Source of the DNA: Salmonella enterica subsp. arizonae | GTDB lineage: Bacteria; Pseudomonadota; Gammaproteobacteria; Enterobacterales; Enterobacteriaceae | Direction: 5' to 3' | Length of the DNA: 64,000 nt | Assembly: GCF_008692845.1 (NCBI RefSeq) | Contig: NZ_VXJW01000003.1 | Span: 248,001 to 312,000, forward strand | Shown: one piece after another, positions 31,432-42,034 of the stretch | Layout of the letters: each line of letters begins with the position of its first letter | How positions within the stretch are numbered: the stretch's first letter is position 1 | Notes under the pieces: model-generated | Database searches by the model: none | The model's input: only the letters and a program-made list of their open reading frames with translations | Told to the model about the DNA's origin: nothing | Position numbers and translations under genes: made by a program

Positions 31432-32796
31432 ATGTTATCCTCTCAGACTTCCTCAATTTTTACCGTAAGCCGCCTTAACCAGACGGTTCGTCTGTTGTTA
31501 GAACAGGAGATGGGTCAGGTGTGGATCAGCGGCGAGATCTCTAATTTCACGCAGCCTGCTTCGGGTCACTGGTACTTTACGCTCAAAGACGATACCGCCC
31601 AAGTGCGCTGTGCGATGTTCCGTAACAGCAACCGCCGAGTCACGTTCCGCCCGCAGCACGGGCAGCAAGTGCTGGTTCGCGCCAACATCACGCTATATGA
31701 GCCACGCGGTGACTACCAGATTATCGTCGAAAGCATGCAGCCTGCTGGCGAAGGGCTTTTGCAGCAGAAGTATGAGCAGCTCAAAGCAAAGCTCCAGGCC
31801 GAAGGCCTTTTCGATCAACAGTATAAACATCCGCTACCCTCCCCGGCCTACTGCGTTGGGGTTATCACGTCAAAAACCGGCGCTGCTCTGCACGATATTC
31901 TCCACGTACTAAAACGTCGTGACCCTTCGCTGCCCGTTATCATCTACCCGGCCGCCGTACAGGGTGAAGATGCGCCAGGCCAGATTGTGCGCGCAATTAC
32001 ACTTGCAAACGCACGCAAGGAGTGTGATGTATTAATCGTTGGGCGCGGTGGCGGCTCGCTGGAAGATTTGTGGAGCTTTAACGACGAGCGCGTGGCGCGG
32101 GCAATTTTTGCAAGTACCATTCCGGTGGTAAGCGCCGTCGGCCACGAAACAGACGTCACGATAGCCGATTTTGTCGCTGACTTGCGCGCGCCTACGCCGT
32201 CCGCTGCGGCGGAGGTCGTCAGCCGCAACCAGCAAGAGCTACTGCGCCAAATGCAGACCGCATGCCAGCGACTGGAAATGGCGATGGATTATTATCTGGC
32301 TAACCGCCAACGGCGGTTTAGCCAACTGTACCACCGTCTGCAACAGCAGCATCCGCAACTGCGACTGGCGCGTCAACAGACCACCCTGGAACGGCTGCGC
32401 CAGCGTATGCATCTTGCGCTGGAAAACCAGTTAAAACAGGCGAACCAGCGCCAACAGCGCGCGTCACAGCGTCTGAGGCAGCAAAACCCGCAACCGCGCA
32501 TCCACCGTGCGCAGTCGCGCATTCAGCAACTGGAATATCGCCTGGCGGAAAACTTCCGCGCACGGTTAAGCGAACAGCGCGAGCGTTTCGGTAATACGGT
32601 AACGCACCTGGAAGCCGTTAGCCCGCTGGCGACGCTGGCGCGAGGCTACAGTGTCTCAACCGCAACCGACGGTAACGTCCTGAAAAAAGTAAAGCAGCTT
32701 AAAGTGGGCGATATGATGACCACTCGGTTGAAGGACGGTTGGGTGACCAGTGAAGTGACCGCCATCAAACCTGTAAAGAAGATCCGTTTAGGATAA
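31432..32796 (+). CDS. xseA: XseA, exodeoxyribonuclease VII large subunit
   Basis: The 454-residue product has an N-terminal OB fold (about 1-105: [20 protein letters not shown]), a catalytic domain with [13 protein letters not shown] and [13 protein letters not shown]..., and a long coiled-coil region rich in Q, R and L (about 270-400) that binds XseB subunits. It degrades single-stranded DNA in both directions. The next gene in the same direction is the accessory protease, 77 bp away. Confidence 0.97.
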   Translation: MLSSQTSSIFTVSRLNQTVRLLLEQEMGQVWISGEISNFTQPASGHWYFTLKDDTAQVRCAMFRNSNRRVTFRPQHGQQVLVRANITLYEPRGDYQIIVESMQPAGEGLLQQKYEQLKAKLQAEGLFDQQYKHPLPSPAYCVGVITSKTGAALHDILHVLKRRDPSLPVIIYPAAVQGEDAPGQIVRAITLANARKECDVLIVGRGGGSLEDLWSFNDERVARAIFASTIPVVSAVGHETDVTIADFVADLRAPTPSAAAEVVSRNQQELLRQMQTACQRLEMAMDYYLANRQRRFSQLYHRLQQQHPQLRLARQQTTLERLRQRMHLALENQLKQANQRQQRASQRLRQQNPQPRIHRAQSRIQQLEYRLAENFRARLSEQRERFGNTVTHLEAVSPLATLARGYSVSTATDGNVLKKVKQLKVGDMMTTRLKDGWVTSEVTAIKPVKKIRLG

Positions 32797-32873
32797 AAAT
32801 ATATAATGCTTTAATGCTCACAATCTATACTACTGATGTTCTTTTCAGCGTTGTCCGCAATAAGGAGATCGGT

Positions 32874-33899
32874 ATGAATACTATTTCTTGCCACACTGTT
32901 ATCCCACCTTATATTTTGCGCCGTATTATCGCGAACGGCTCGGCGCCCCAACAGCGATGCGCTCGTTTGACGTTAACGCATGTACAAACCCTGATGGCGC
33001 ATAAACCTGTCAAATCGCCTGTGGCGCATCCCGCGCATCCAGGTCGGCTTGAACGCGATATTTACGACGCCAAACAAGGTCAGGAATTACCTGGATTACA
33101 GGTTCGCCATGAAGGACAACCGTCAAACGGCGATATCGCCGTTGACGAAGCTTATAATTATCTCGGTATTACCCATGACTTTTTCTGGAAAATCTACCAT
33201 CGTGATTCGCTGGACAATAAAGGCCTGGCGCTGACCGGCACGGTACATTACGGACGCGACTATCAGAACGCATTCTGGAATGGGCAGCAGATGGTTTTTG
33301 GCGACGGCGACGGCGAAATATTTAACCGATTTACGAGTTCGATTGATGTCGTCGCGCATGAGTTGACCCACGGCGTAACGGAAACAGAAGCCGGATTAAT
33401 TTATTTTGGGCAATCTGGCGCGCTGAATGAATCGCTTTCCGACGTTTTGGGTTCACTGGTAAAACAGTTCCATCTCCAGCAAACTGCCGGGCAGGCTGAC
33501 TGGATTATTGGCGAAGGGCTACTGGCTAAGGGTATTAACGGCAAAGGATTACGCTCAATGGCCGCGCCCGGCACCGCATATGACGATCCGCTACTTGGAC
33601 AAGACCCTCAGCCCGCCCATATGCAGAATTTTATTAAAACCCGTGAAGATAATGGCGGTGTGCATCTTAATTCCGGCATCCCGAACCGGGCATTTTATCT
33701 GGCCGCCTGCCAAATCGGCGGTTATGCCTGGGAAAAAGCCGGTTATGCCTGGTATGATACGCTGTGCGATCACAATCTCGCCCAGAATGCCAGTTTTGCG
33801 GATTTTGCCGGACTTACCATCGCTCACGGAGAAAAACGCTCCGGACAAACAGTGGCTTCGGCTATTGAGCAGGCATGGAAAACCGTAGGAGTGTTATAG
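32874..33899 (+). CDS. Protealysin-like M4 (thermolysin-family) metalloprotease
   Basis: The 341-residue length equals the protealysin precursor of Serratia. A short propeptide begins with the conserved CHTVIPPYILRRIIANGS motif (no classical signal peptide), then the catalytic domain with VFGDGDG at 141-147, zinc motif HELTH at 162-166 and third ligand Glu186 (ALNESLSD). A GGVHLNSGIPNRAFYL segment with the C-terminal active-site region follows. Such enzymes cleave actin in host cells in other enterobacteria. ATG 32874 follows AAGGAG. The inhibitor gene abuts. It occupies the xseA-yfgJ locus that carries the CS54 island in many subspecies I strains. Confidence 0.9.
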   Translation: MNTISCHTVIPPYILRRIIANGSAPQQRCARLTLTHVQTLMAHKPVKSPVAHPAHPGRLERDIYDAKQGQELPGLQVRHEGQPSNGDIAVDEAYNYLGITHDFFWKIYHRDSLDNKGLALTGTVHYGRDYQNAFWNGQQMVFGDGDGEIFNRFTSSIDVVAHELTHGVTETEAGLIYFGQSGALNESLSDVLGSLVKQFHLQQTAGQADWIIGEGLLAKGINGKGLRSMAAPGTAYDDPLLGQDPQPAHMQNFIKTREDNGGVHLNSGIPNRAFYLAACQIGGYAWEKAGYAWYDTLCDHNLAQNASFADFAGLTIAHGEKRSGQTVASAIEQAWKTVGVL

Positions 33900-34250
33900 A
33901 TGGATATCCCTGAGCTTACCGATGACGCAATTGTGGAACTGGCGCGTGAAGGCGGGGTGGCATTTATCCCTAAGCTAAATAAGCAGCGCAAGATCGCTTT
34001 AGCACCATTGACGGCCTCCCAACGCCAGCGGGTCTCCGATATTCTGAAGCAGACGTTACCCGTTGGTTCTCCGCCGGGCCAGGTGAACTCCCCAGGCAAA
34101 GGCGATCAGCGCTATTTCCGAATCCATATAATCTGGACGCAGCACCAACAGGCACAATATACAGACATTGTTATTCTGGTTCCCGAAAATGATGCGCCAT
34201 CCTCTCTTGTCGAACTGTGGCAAAAAGGTGAAGCGTGCATTTGTGATTAA
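33900..34250 (+). CDS. Emfourin-like inhibitor of the protealysin
   Basis: The 116-residue protein starts with ATG immediately after the protease TAG. Sequence and position match emfourin (M4in), the ~115-residue slow-binding protealysin inhibitor of Serratia proteamaculans encoded in the same operon. Recognised parts are IPELTDDAIVELAREGGVAF, LTASQRQRVSDIL and a C-terminal TDIVILVPENDAP. No signal peptide, so it probably keeps the protease silent in the cytoplasm. The 274 bp after it hold no gene. Confidence 0.8.
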   Translation: MDIPELTDDAIVELAREGGVAFIPKLNKQRKIALAPLTASQRQRVSDILKQTLPVGSPPGQVNSPGKGDQRYFRIHIIWTQHQQAQYTDIVILVPENDAPSSLVELWQKGEACICD

Positions 34251-34524
34251 TATAGAAATCGCACAAATTCGACATGCTTTTAGCGTGTTAGCCGCGCCTT
34301 TTTATATATCTGTTTTATGGCTAATTCGTCCGCCGCGAAGATTACGGTAAATTTAATATAATTTTCGCAGAATAATATTTAATATAAACAGGTGGGTAAA
34401 TAAAACAATAAAATACCCCGCCGGGTAGAACGACTATGCTGATGTTACGAAGATATCGAATAGCTATTTTTCCCTTAGCCGAATAAGAGGTTGGCCATTC
34501 TGCGGCGCAACGTCGCCAGCGGTT

Positions 34525-34746
34525 TTATTGTTCGGAAATAACGAAATTAACCCGTTTTTTTGAAACTAAACCATGACCGTTCTGGCAAAAATAGTCCACC
34601 GCGCCACAGGCTTTCAAAACCTGTAACGGCTGGCGACAGTCGGGGCAAATCGCTTGCAACACGAAATCTTTAACGCATGTCGCGCAATGCGCAGCATTAC
34701 CATTTCGCTCCAGCGCTCGATGGCACACGGGGCAGGTTATTTCCAC
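34525..34746 (-). CDS. yfgJ: YfgJ, zinc-ribbon protein
   Basis: The 73-residue protein has rubredoxin-like zinc ribbons (CPVCHRALE..CATC, CPDCRQPLQ..YFCQNGHG), matching E. coli YfgJ (71 residues). GTG at 34746, four bases after GAGGAG/AATGTT, is preferred over an ATG at 34773, which gives an N-terminus unlike the family. Function is unknown; it lies between der and the accessory protease pair. Confidence 0.85.
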   Translation of the reverse strand: MEITCPVCHRALERNGNAAHCATCVKDFVLQAICPDCRQPLQVLKACGAVDYFCQNGHGLVSKKRVNFVISEQ

Positions 34747-34834
34747 AACATTCTCCTCAAGAGCATAATCCACGTTTAATCTAATGGCCTGAAAACGCTA
34801 CGCTTATCAGGCCTGGAATATTACTGAAAAACCA

Positions 34835-36307
34835 TTATTTGCTTTTCTTGATGTGCTTCATCAGACGCTTACGTTTGCGCATTTGCGTTGGCGTCAGCGT
34901 GTTACGCTTGTTCGCATACGGGTTCTCCCCTTCTTTAAACTGAATTCGAATCGGCGTTCCCATCACTTCCAACGACTTGCGGAAGTAGTTCATCAGATAG
35001 CGCTTATAGGAGTCCGGCAGATCTTTTACCTGGTTACCGTGAATGACGACAATCGGCGGGTTATAGCCGCCAGCGTGGGCATATTTCAGCTTCACGCGGC
35101 GACCGCGCACCAGCGGCGGCTGATGATCTTCAACCGCCATGGTCATGATACGCGTCAGCAGCGCGGTGCTGACGCGACGGGTGGAGCTATCGTATGCTTC
35201 ACGGACCGATTCAAACAAATTACCGACACCGCTACCATGCAGCGCGGAGATAAAGTGGACGCGGGCAAAATCAATAAAACCCAGACGGAAGTCAAGCGTC
35301 TCTTTGACTTGCTCTTTGACTTCCTGACTAAGGCCGTCCCATTTGTTGACTACGATAACTAGTGAGCGCCCACTATTAAGGATAAAGCCCAGCAGCGACA
35401 AATCTTGATCAGAGATCCCCTCACGCGCATCGATAACCAACAGTACGACGTTAGCATCTTCAATCGCCTGCAACGTTTTAATCACCGAGAACTTTTCTAC
35501 CGCATCGGTGATTTTCCCGCGCTTGCGCACGCCCGCGGTATCAATGAGCACATATTCGCGTTCATCGCGTTCCATCGGAATGTAGATACTGTCGCGAGTG
35601 GTACCTGGCATGTCATATACCACCACACGTTCTTCACCGAGAATACGGTTAGTGAGCGTGGACTTACCTACGTTCGGGCGACCGACAATCGCTAACTTAA
35701 TCGGGAGATCCTGCGGATTAAAGTCATCTTCCGGCGCTTCTTCACTGTTTTCTTCCGCCTCGAATTGCGCCCAGTATTCCGCGTCCTCATCCACCTCTTC
35801 CTGCGGCGCGATATCATCCATCCACGGCAGAAGCACATGTTCCAGCAGGCTCAATACGCCGCGACCATGCGATGCGGCGATAGGATAAATGTCGCCTAAT
35901 CCCAGCGAGTAAAAATCGACAACCGCCTGATCGGGATCGAGGCCATCCGTTTTATTCGCTACCAGGAAGGTCGGTTTTTCACGGGAACGCAAATGTTTGG
36001 CAATCGCTTCATCCGCTGGCATCAGGCCAGCACGCGCATCTACCATGAATAACACCACATCCGCTTCTTCAATCGCCAGCAGCGACTGTTCCGCCATCCG
36101 CGTTTCAACACCGTCTTCGGTGCCGTCGATACCGCCAGTGTCGATACAGATAAACTCGCGGCCTTCAACCTCCGCACGACCGTACTTACGGTCACGAGTC
36201 AGACCCGGGAAATCCGCAACCAGCGCATCTCGGGTGCGGGTCAGACGGTTAAATAGTGTGGATTTTCCGACGTTAGGGCGCCCGACAAGCGCGACCACAG
36301 GTACCAT
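34835..36307 (-). CDS. der: Der (EngA), double-GTPase 50S ribosome assembly factor
   Basis: The 490-residue protein has two tandem GTPase domains, each with GRPNVGKS (residues 9-16 and about 212), DTGG/DTAG switches and NKxD, an acidic linker ([10 protein letters not shown]), and a C-terminal KH-like domain. It promotes late assembly of the large ribosomal subunit. ATG 36307 gives the E. coli length. Confidence 0.98.
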   Translation of the reverse strand: MVPVVALVGRPNVGKSTLFNRLTRTRDALVADFPGLTRDRKYGRAEVEGREFICIDTGGIDGTEDGVETRMAEQSLLAIEEADVVLFMVDARAGLMPADEAIAKHLRSREKPTFLVANKTDGLDPDQAVVDFYSLGLGDIYPIAASHGRGVLSLLEHVLLPWMDDIAPQEEVDEDAEYWAQFEAEENSEEAPEDDFNPQDLPIKLAIVGRPNVGKSTLTNRILGEERVVVYDMPGTTRDSIYIPMERDEREYVLIDTAGVRKRGKITDAVEKFSVIKTLQAIEDANVVLLVIDAREGISDQDLSLLGFILNSGRSLVIVVNKWDGLSQEVKEQVKETLDFRLGFIDFARVHFISALHGSGVGNLFESVREAYDSSTRRVSTALLTRIMTMAVEDHQPPLVRGRRVKLKYAHAGGYNPPIVVIHGNQVKDLPDSYKRYLMNYFRKSLEVMGTPIRIQFKEGENPYANKRNTLTPTQMRKRKRLMKHIKKSK

Positions 36308-36372
36308 GTTTAAAGCCTCATTTAAAAAATCATCAGACAACGCACGCATTTTGCGCCATTGTTAAAAACAGG

Positions 36373-36401
36373 AAAACGGCCCCTACACCAGGGGCCGTTT
36401 T
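36373..36401 (-). terminator. Intrinsic terminator after bamB
   Basis: A perfect 11-bp stem AAAACGGCCCC/GGGGCCGTTTT with 7-base loop stands between bamB and der. On the minus strand it ends in TTTT, so it terminates the hisS-yfgM-bamB transcript before der. Confidence 0.8.
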
Positions 36402-36423
36402 TTAAAACGCACAACCGTGACGA

Positions 36424-37602
36424 TTAACGCGTAATCGCGTAGACCGTACCATCTTTGGCCTGGATGAGCAGTTTACCATCCGCCACCGTCGGTTCGGTCA
36501 GGAAACCGGAACTGTCTACTTTCTGTTGGGCCACAAAACGCCCATCATCAACATTAATCCAGTGCAGATAACCTTCGCTATCGCCGACGACTAAATCACC
36601 GTTATACAGCACCGGGGAGGTCAGCAAACGGTGCAACAGATCGCTTTGCGTCCACAGCGTTACGCCGCCGTCGGTGGTCAACGCCAGCACGCGATCGTTC
36701 TGATCGACCAGGTAGATACGGTCGCCGTCGACAATAAAGTCATTGACCGAACCCAGCTCGCGTTTCCACATAATCTGACCACTGCGCAGATCCAGCGCCG
36801 TTAAGTTACCATTATATGCCAACGCGTAAACGACGCCGTTTACCACAACCGGCGTGGTATCAACATCGCTCAGACGGTCAATTTCCGTTGGGCCAGTGGC
36901 CTGGGAGATACGCTGTTGCCAAATCATCTGCCCTTGTTGCATCAACACAGCGCTGACGCGGCCATTATCACCACCAACGATAGCCGCGCCGAACGCGGTT
37001 GCCGGCGCAGATTCGCCGCGCAGCGACAGCGAAGGCATATCCAGGCTCACTGTCCATTTAATCGCGCCATCCGCCTGGTTTAGCGCCTGCAACTGACCGT
37101 TGCTGGTATGGATAAGGACCAGTCCATCACTGACCACCGGACGAGACAACGCTTCGCCAGCGACCTTCGTCTGCCATTCCGTGGTGCCGTCGCTGGTATT
37201 CAGCGCATAAACCAAAGCCTTTTCACTACCAATATAGACGTGACCGCCCGCGACCGTGACGCCGCCGGATAACAGAGCAGACGAACGTGAGAACCAACCG
37301 TCTTTCTCGCCCAGGTTCACAGACCAGATCTCTTTGCCGTCATCCGCATTGAGCGCTTTTACCACGCCCGCGCGCGAGGCGGCATAAACCACGTTATCTG
37401 CCATTACCGGATGAAGATTAGAATAAAAGTCGCCTATTCCGTTACCGACAGAGGTGCTCCAGGCAGTCGTCGGGGTAAACTGGTTTTCAACTTGCGGTAA
37501 TGGAGACATCTTAACGACATCTTCTTCGCCGCTAAACAGTGAACAGCCGCTGAGCAGGGTAACGGAAAGCAACCCTGGCAGAAGTAATTTACGCAATTGC
37601 AT
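36424..37602 (-). CDS. bamB: BamB, outer-membrane assembly lipoprotein
   Basis: The 392-residue lipoprotein has a lipobox LLSGC with lipidated Cys20, then an eight-bladed PQQ-type beta-propeller (repeated motifs like VVYAASRAGVVKALNADDGK and VYALNTSDG). It binds BamA POTRA domains in the BAM complex that folds outer-membrane proteins. 10 bp downstream of yfgM, and likely cotranscribed with hisS and yfgM. Confidence 0.98.
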   Translation of the reverse strand: MQLRKLLLPGLLSVTLLSGCSLFSGEEDVVKMSPLPQVENQFTPTTAWSTSVGNGIGDFYSNLHPVMADNVVYAASRAGVVKALNADDGKEIWSVNLGEKDGWFSRSSALLSGGVTVAGGHVYIGSEKALVYALNTSDGTTEWQTKVAGEALSRPVVSDGLVLIHTSNGQLQALNQADGAIKWTVSLDMPSLSLRGESAPATAFGAAIVGGDNGRVSAVLMQQGQMIWQQRISQATGPTEIDRLSDVDTTPVVVNGVVYALAYNGNLTALDLRSGQIMWKRELGSVNDFIVDGDRIYLVDQNDRVLALTTDGGVTLWTQSDLLHRLLTSPVLYNGDLVVGDSEGYLHWINVDDGRFVAQQKVDSSGFLTEPTVADGKLLIQAKDGTVYAITR

Positions 37603-37612
37603 CGGGTCCCTC

Positions 37613-38233
37613 TCAGATGGACAAATTATTGATTTTCATCTGCATCATTTCGCTCAACGCCGGAGAAGCATCGCTATTGACACCCGCTTCCCATGCGCTG
37701 CGCGCGCCTTTTATATCACCCTTACTCAGCAACGCTTCGCCGCGCAAATCAGCGACAATTGCCGTCCACCCTTCGCCTTTAATGGCATCCAGTGTTTTCA
37801 GCGCGGCGTCAGCTTGCTTGAGCTGTACCTGAACGCGGGCAAGACGTAGATTAATCACCGCTTTGAGATTTTCATCGCTGGTGGCCGCCAGCCCCTGCTG
37901 CAACTGGGTTTCGGCTTTTTTAAGTTCATTCTTATCCACAAACTGCTGCGCCAGTTCCATAGACGCCAACGCACCATAGGTATTTTTATTTTCAGCCGCG
38001 AATTTTTCAGCGGCGGGAATGCTATCCGGCTTATCGGCGCTTATTGCCGTCACCGCATTTTGATACGCCAGAGAAGCAGCACGCGCGGACTCCGTTTGAT
38101 GGCTGTTCCAGTAACGCCAGCCAACCAGCGCGCCAACCCCTAAAATCACTCCGACAGCCAGCGCTTTGCCGTTTTCGGCAAAGAAGCGTTTTATCGCATC
38201 CACCTGGTCGTGTTCGTTCTCGTAAATTTCCAC
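37613..38233 (-). CDS. yfgM: YfgM, SecYEG/PpiD-associated periplasmic chaperone
   Basis: The 206-residue protein has one N-terminal membrane helix (ALAVGVILGVGALVGWRYW) and a periplasmic TPR domain, as in E. coli YfgM (AncA-like ancillary subunit of the Sec translocon with PpiD). GTG 38233 follows AAGGAGAAGG and yields EIYENEHDQVDAIKRF at the start; an ATG 25 codons upstream is inside hisS and unlikely. 13 bp after hisS. Confidence 0.95.
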   Translation of the reverse strand: MEIYENEHDQVDAIKRFFAENGKALAVGVILGVGALVGWRYWNSHQTESARAASLAYQNAVTAISADKPDSIPAAEKFAAENKNTYGALASMELAQQFVDKNELKKAETQLQQGLAATSDENLKAVINLRLARVQVQLKQADAALKTLDAIKGEGWTAIVADLRGEALLSKGDIKGARSAWEAGVNSDASPALSEMMQMKINNLSI

Positions 38234-38246
38234 GCTGTCCTTCTCC

Positions 38247-39521
38247 TTAGCCCAATAAAGTGCGCAAATGCGCGGCGACGCTGTCCTGCGCCACTGCCGT
38301 TTGCTCACCGGAGCGCAAATCCTTCACTACAACAGTCCCATTGGCGACTTCGGATTCGCCAAGAACCAGTGCAATCCGGGCGCCCCACTTATCGGCGCGA
38401 GCAAACTGTTTTTTAAAGTTGCCGCCGCCGTGGTTTGTTATTAGCTTCACGTCTGGCATTTCATCGCGCAGCCGCTCCGCCAGCGTCATTGCCGCAGACT
38501 GCGTTTCCGTGCCGGCAGCTACCAGGTATATATCGACAACAGGAGAGGCAATAAATTCCGGATTAACTGCCTGAACTAACAAAACAAGTCGTTCCAGGCC
38601 CATAGCAAAACCCACTGCCGGGGTAGCGCGACCGCCCAGTTGTTCCACCAGACCGTCATAACGCCCCCCCGCACAGACGGTGCCTTGTGACCCCAGACTA
38701 TTCGTTACCCATTCAAATACGGTACGATTGTAGTAGTCAAGACCGCGCACCAGACGCTGGTTGACGGTGTAGGCAATCCCCGCCGCGTCCAGCAATTTGC
38801 ACAGACCGGCAAAGTGCTCGCGTGAATCGTCATCGAGATAGTCGCCGAGAGCGGGCGCGTCGTTGAGCAGCGCCTGCACGTCCGGATTTTTTGAATCCAG
38901 CACGCGCAGAGGATTGGTATACATGCGGCGTTTGCAGTCTTCGTCCAGCGTCTCTTGATGCTGCTCGAGGAACGCGACCAGCGCATCGCGATAGTTCGCA
39001 CGCGCCTCTAACGAACCAATAGAGTTCAGCTCCAGGCTAACGTGTTCAGCGATGCCCAACGCGCGCCACCAGCGCGCAGTTAGCATAATCAGCTCCGCGT
39101 CGATATCCGGGCCTTGTAAGCCAAAGACTTCGGCGCCTAACTGATGGAACTGACGGTAGCGACCTTTTTGCGGACGCTCGTGGCGGAACATCGGCCCGAT
39201 GTACCACAGACGCTGTTCCTGATTGTACAGAAGACCATGTTCGATGCCGGCGCGTACACAGCCCGCCGTACCTTCAGGGCGCAGTGTCAGGCTATCGCCG
39301 TTGCGATCCTCAAAGGTGTACATCTCTTTTTCAACCACGTCAGTAACTTCACCGATCGCGCGTTTGAATAACGGGGTCTGCTCTACAATCGGCAAGCGGA
39401 TTTCACTGTAACCGTAGCTGCCGAGCACGTTTTTGAGTGTGCTTTCAATGCGCTGCCAGATGGCGGTTTCGCCAGGCAGATAATCGTTCATGCCGCGAAT
39501 GGCTTGAATGTTTTTTGCCAC
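38247..39521 (-). CDS. hisS: HisS, histidyl-tRNA synthetase
   Basis: The 424-residue class II synthetase shows motif 2 ([17 protein letters not shown]), the histidine motifs [15 protein letters not shown] and GGRYDGL, motif 3 ([11 protein letters not shown]) and the anticodon-binding C-terminal domain. It charges tRNA-His. Its downstream neighbours yfgM and bamB are close. Confidence 0.99.
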   Translation of the reverse strand: MAKNIQAIRGMNDYLPGETAIWQRIESTLKNVLGSYGYSEIRLPIVEQTPLFKRAIGEVTDVVEKEMYTFEDRNGDSLTLRPEGTAGCVRAGIEHGLLYNQEQRLWYIGPMFRHERPQKGRYRQFHQLGAEVFGLQGPDIDAELIMLTARWWRALGIAEHVSLELNSIGSLEARANYRDALVAFLEQHQETLDEDCKRRMYTNPLRVLDSKNPDVQALLNDAPALGDYLDDDSREHFAGLCKLLDAAGIAYTVNQRLVRGLDYYNRTVFEWVTNSLGSQGTVCAGGRYDGLVEQLGGRATPAVGFAMGLERLVLLVQAVNPEFIASPVVDIYLVAAGTETQSAAMTLAERLRDEMPDVKLITNHGGGNFKKQFARADKWGARIALVLGESEVANGTVVVKDLRSGEQTAVAQDSVAAHLRTLLG

Positions 39522-39631
39522 GTTTATTCTCTTTCTGAATATAAAAATGAACCCTCAGCGCTTCCCCGAACGAACCGGGAGCCATGCGGGTTCAATCATA
39601 CACGGGAAGCACGCCGCTTCCCATCACGTTC

Positions 39632-40750
39632 TTATTTTTCAACCTGCAGCACGTCAATCCGGCGCGCTTCATCAAGTTGGCTTGCTTTCGCGCGAATACG
39701 GGATTCAAGCTGCGCGATCATATCGTCGTTATCGAGACGATCTTTACGCACGCCGTCTTCATACAGGCCGCTTTTTTTATTGCCGCCCGTCACGCCCAGC
39801 GTCGACACCAGCGCTTCACCCGGCCCGTTCACCACGCAGCCGATGATCGAAACGTCCATCGGGGTGATGATATCTTCCAGACGCTGCTCCAGCGCGTTCA
39901 CCGTGCCAATAACGTCGAACTCCTGGCGAGAACAGGTCGGGCAGGCGATGAAGTTGATGCCGCGCGCGCGAATGCGCAGCGACTTCAGTATATCAAACCC
40001 TACTTTGATCTCTTCCACCGGGTCGGCCGCCAACGATACGCGCAACGTGTCGCCGATGCCTTCCGATAACAGCAGACCCAAACCGATCGCCGACTTGACC
40101 GCCCCGCTACGCGCGCCGCCCGCTTCGGTGATCCCCAAATGCAGCGGCTGATCGATCTGTTTAGCTAACAGACGATAAGACTCAACGGCAAGGAATACAT
40201 CAGACGCTTTTACGCTCACTTTAAACTGTTCAAAGTTGAGACGATCGAGATGATCAACATGGCGCATTGCTGATTCCAGCAGCGCCTGCGGGGTCGGCTC
40301 ACCGTATTTTTCCTGCAGATCTTTTTCCAGCGATCCGGCATTTACGCCGATACGGATAGGGATATTTTTGTCGCGCGCACAGTCCACCACCATGCGAATA
40401 CGTTCTTCGTTACCGATATTACCAGGGTTGATGCGCAAGCAATCGACGCCATATTCCGCCACTTTCAGCGCAATGCGGTAGTCGAAGTGAATATCGGCGA
40501 CCAAGGGGACGCTGACCTGCTGCTTAATAAGCTTAAACGCTTCGGCGGCGTCCATGGTCGGCACGGAAACACGCACAATATCCGCACCCACGCGCTCAAG
40601 CGCTTTAATCTGATTAACCGTCGCTTCCACATCCGTGGTACGCGTATTGGTCATAGACTGGACGGTGATGGGGGCGCCATCGCCAATCGGCACATTGCCA
40701 ACGTAAATACGTGTCGATTTCCTACGTTGAATTGGAGCCTGGTTATGCAT
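39632..40750 (-). CDS. ispG: IspG, HMB-PP synthase (GcpE)
   Basis: The 372-residue 4Fe-4S enzyme converts MEcPP to HMB-PP in the MEP isoprenoid pathway. A TIM barrel is followed by the cluster-binding region with cysteines in ISCPTCSR-like [13 protein letters not shown] and the later [11 protein letters not shown]. 26 bp downstream of rodZ; hisS follows. Confidence 0.98.
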   Translation of the reverse strand: MHNQAPIQRRKSTRIYVGNVPIGDGAPITVQSMTNTRTTDVEATVNQIKALERVGADIVRVSVPTMDAAEAFKLIKQQVSVPLVADIHFDYRIALKVAEYGVDCLRINPGNIGNEERIRMVVDCARDKNIPIRIGVNAGSLEKDLQEKYGEPTPQALLESAMRHVDHLDRLNFEQFKVSVKASDVFLAVESYRLLAKQIDQPLHLGITEAGGARSGAVKSAIGLGLLLSEGIGDTLRVSLAADPVEEIKVGFDILKSLRIRARGINFIACPTCSRQEFDVIGTVNALEQRLEDIITPMDVSIIGCVVNGPGEALVSTLGVTGGNKKSGLYEDGVRKDRLDNDDMIAQLESRIRAKASQLDEARRIDVLQVEK

Positions 40751-40776
40751 GAGAAATCTCCTGCGTTACCCGCCTG

Positions 40777-41742
40777 TTACTGCGCCGATGTTGGTTCGGC
40801 ATTGATGGTCAGACGCGCAACCTGATTAGTTCTGATAAAGCGGCTCAGATCGACAGGTTTTCCTTGATACTGGATCTGCACCGCGGCCGGCGCACCAATT
40901 TTAAGCTTATAAGGCGCCTGACCAGTTAGGTTTAAATTGCCATCTTTACGCTGCATACCGCTGAACAGTTTCTTACCCGTGGCGTCGGTCACTTCGAGCC
41001 AGCAGTCAGCAGTAAAATTCATCACCAGCGCATTCGAATCGGCGGCAGGCGCCGCTACGCCAGCCTGATCGGTCGGCAGCGCGGACGACGTTTCCGTTGC
41101 CGTGGCAGATGTGGCAGCCGTATCGACATTCGCTTGCGAAGGCGCTACTACCGTATTTTGCGTCGCCGCCGCCGTCGAATCAACCGGCGCCGCAGGAGCC
41201 GTTTCCGCTGGCGTCGTATCCTGGCTTGCCGCGGCACGGGTGTCCAACTGTACGCCTTGACCACTATCTTTATCTGCGTTCAGTTCAGCCGTGCTTTGAT
41301 CGGCCATCGTAGTGATTTCTTCCTGCTGCGCCTTATGGTTCTGCCACCACCATGCGCCAGTCAGTCCTACTACCACAAACAGTACCAGCCAGGTAAAAGA
41401 CATTAACCAGCCGTCGCGTTTTTTACGACGCTTTCCTAATGAAAAATTCTGCATTGGAGCGACTTTGGCGGCGCGCAGTGGGGCTTGTTTTTCCAGTCCC
41501 GGCAGCAGTTCCTCTTCTGGAACATGTACCAGACGCGCATATGAGCGGATATATCCGCGCAGGAAGGTTGAAGCAAGATCGGATGGCGCCTTATCTTCTT
41601 CAATATCGCGTACCGTAGAAACCTTCAGGCAAAGTCGCTCAGCGACAGCCTGCTGGCTGAGTCCGAGTTGTTCACGGGCATTGCGCAGACGAACGCCGGT
41701 GGTTTGTGCTTCATTTTGGTCGTGCGTGGCTTCAGTATTCAT
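40777..41742 (-). CDS. rodZ: RodZ, cytoskeletal linker of MreB
   Basis: The 321-residue protein has an N-terminal cytoplasmic helix-turn-helix (about 17-85) that binds MreB, a juxtamembrane basic stretch (GKRRKKRD), a membrane helix (about 111-133), a low-complexity A/T/S/P linker (about 160-235), and a C-terminal periplasmic beta domain. It is 16 residues shorter than the E. coli protein, mainly in the linker. Sets rod shape. Upstream interval 41743-42034 has no gene. Confidence 0.97.
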   Translation of the reverse strand: MNTEATHDQNEAQTTGVRLRNAREQLGLSQQAVAERLCLKVSTVRDIEEDKAPSDLASTFLRGYIRSYARLVHVPEEELLPGLEKQAPLRAAKVAPMQNFSLGKRRKKRDGWLMSFTWLVLFVVVGLTGAWWWQNHKAQQEEITTMADQSTAELNADKDSGQGVQLDTRAAASQDTTPAETAPAAPVDSTAAATQNTVVAPSQANVDTAATSATATETSSALPTDQAGVAAPAADSNALVMNFTADCWLEVTDATGKKLFSGMQRKDGNLNLTGQAPYKLKIGAPAAVQIQYQGKPVDLSRFIRTNQVARLTINAEPTSAQ

Positions 41743-42034
41743 TCGCTACAGCTACAGGTACGTGTAAATTAGGATTCAGGCGCCGACGAGCCATAATGCC
41801 CGCCCACACCGCGAAACATCAGGTGAGTTAACCTTAGTCAGACAGTATAAGCTTGTCAGGCCGCAGATGACAAAACCGCTTAAGACATAAGGCTAACCTC
41901 TTGTTGCACCGTTACATACTGCCTTAAAGTCGACAAAAACGCACCGTTATTATTGACCAGACAAGTACAACGTAAAGCATTATTCAACTGACATTGCACC
42001 ACGGTATAATGAATGCACCGTGGCGCAACTGCTA

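Noticed and set aside
42004-42009. TATAAT on the + strand upstream of rodZ
   Set aside because: No matching -35 at right spacing and no gene follows on the + strand.
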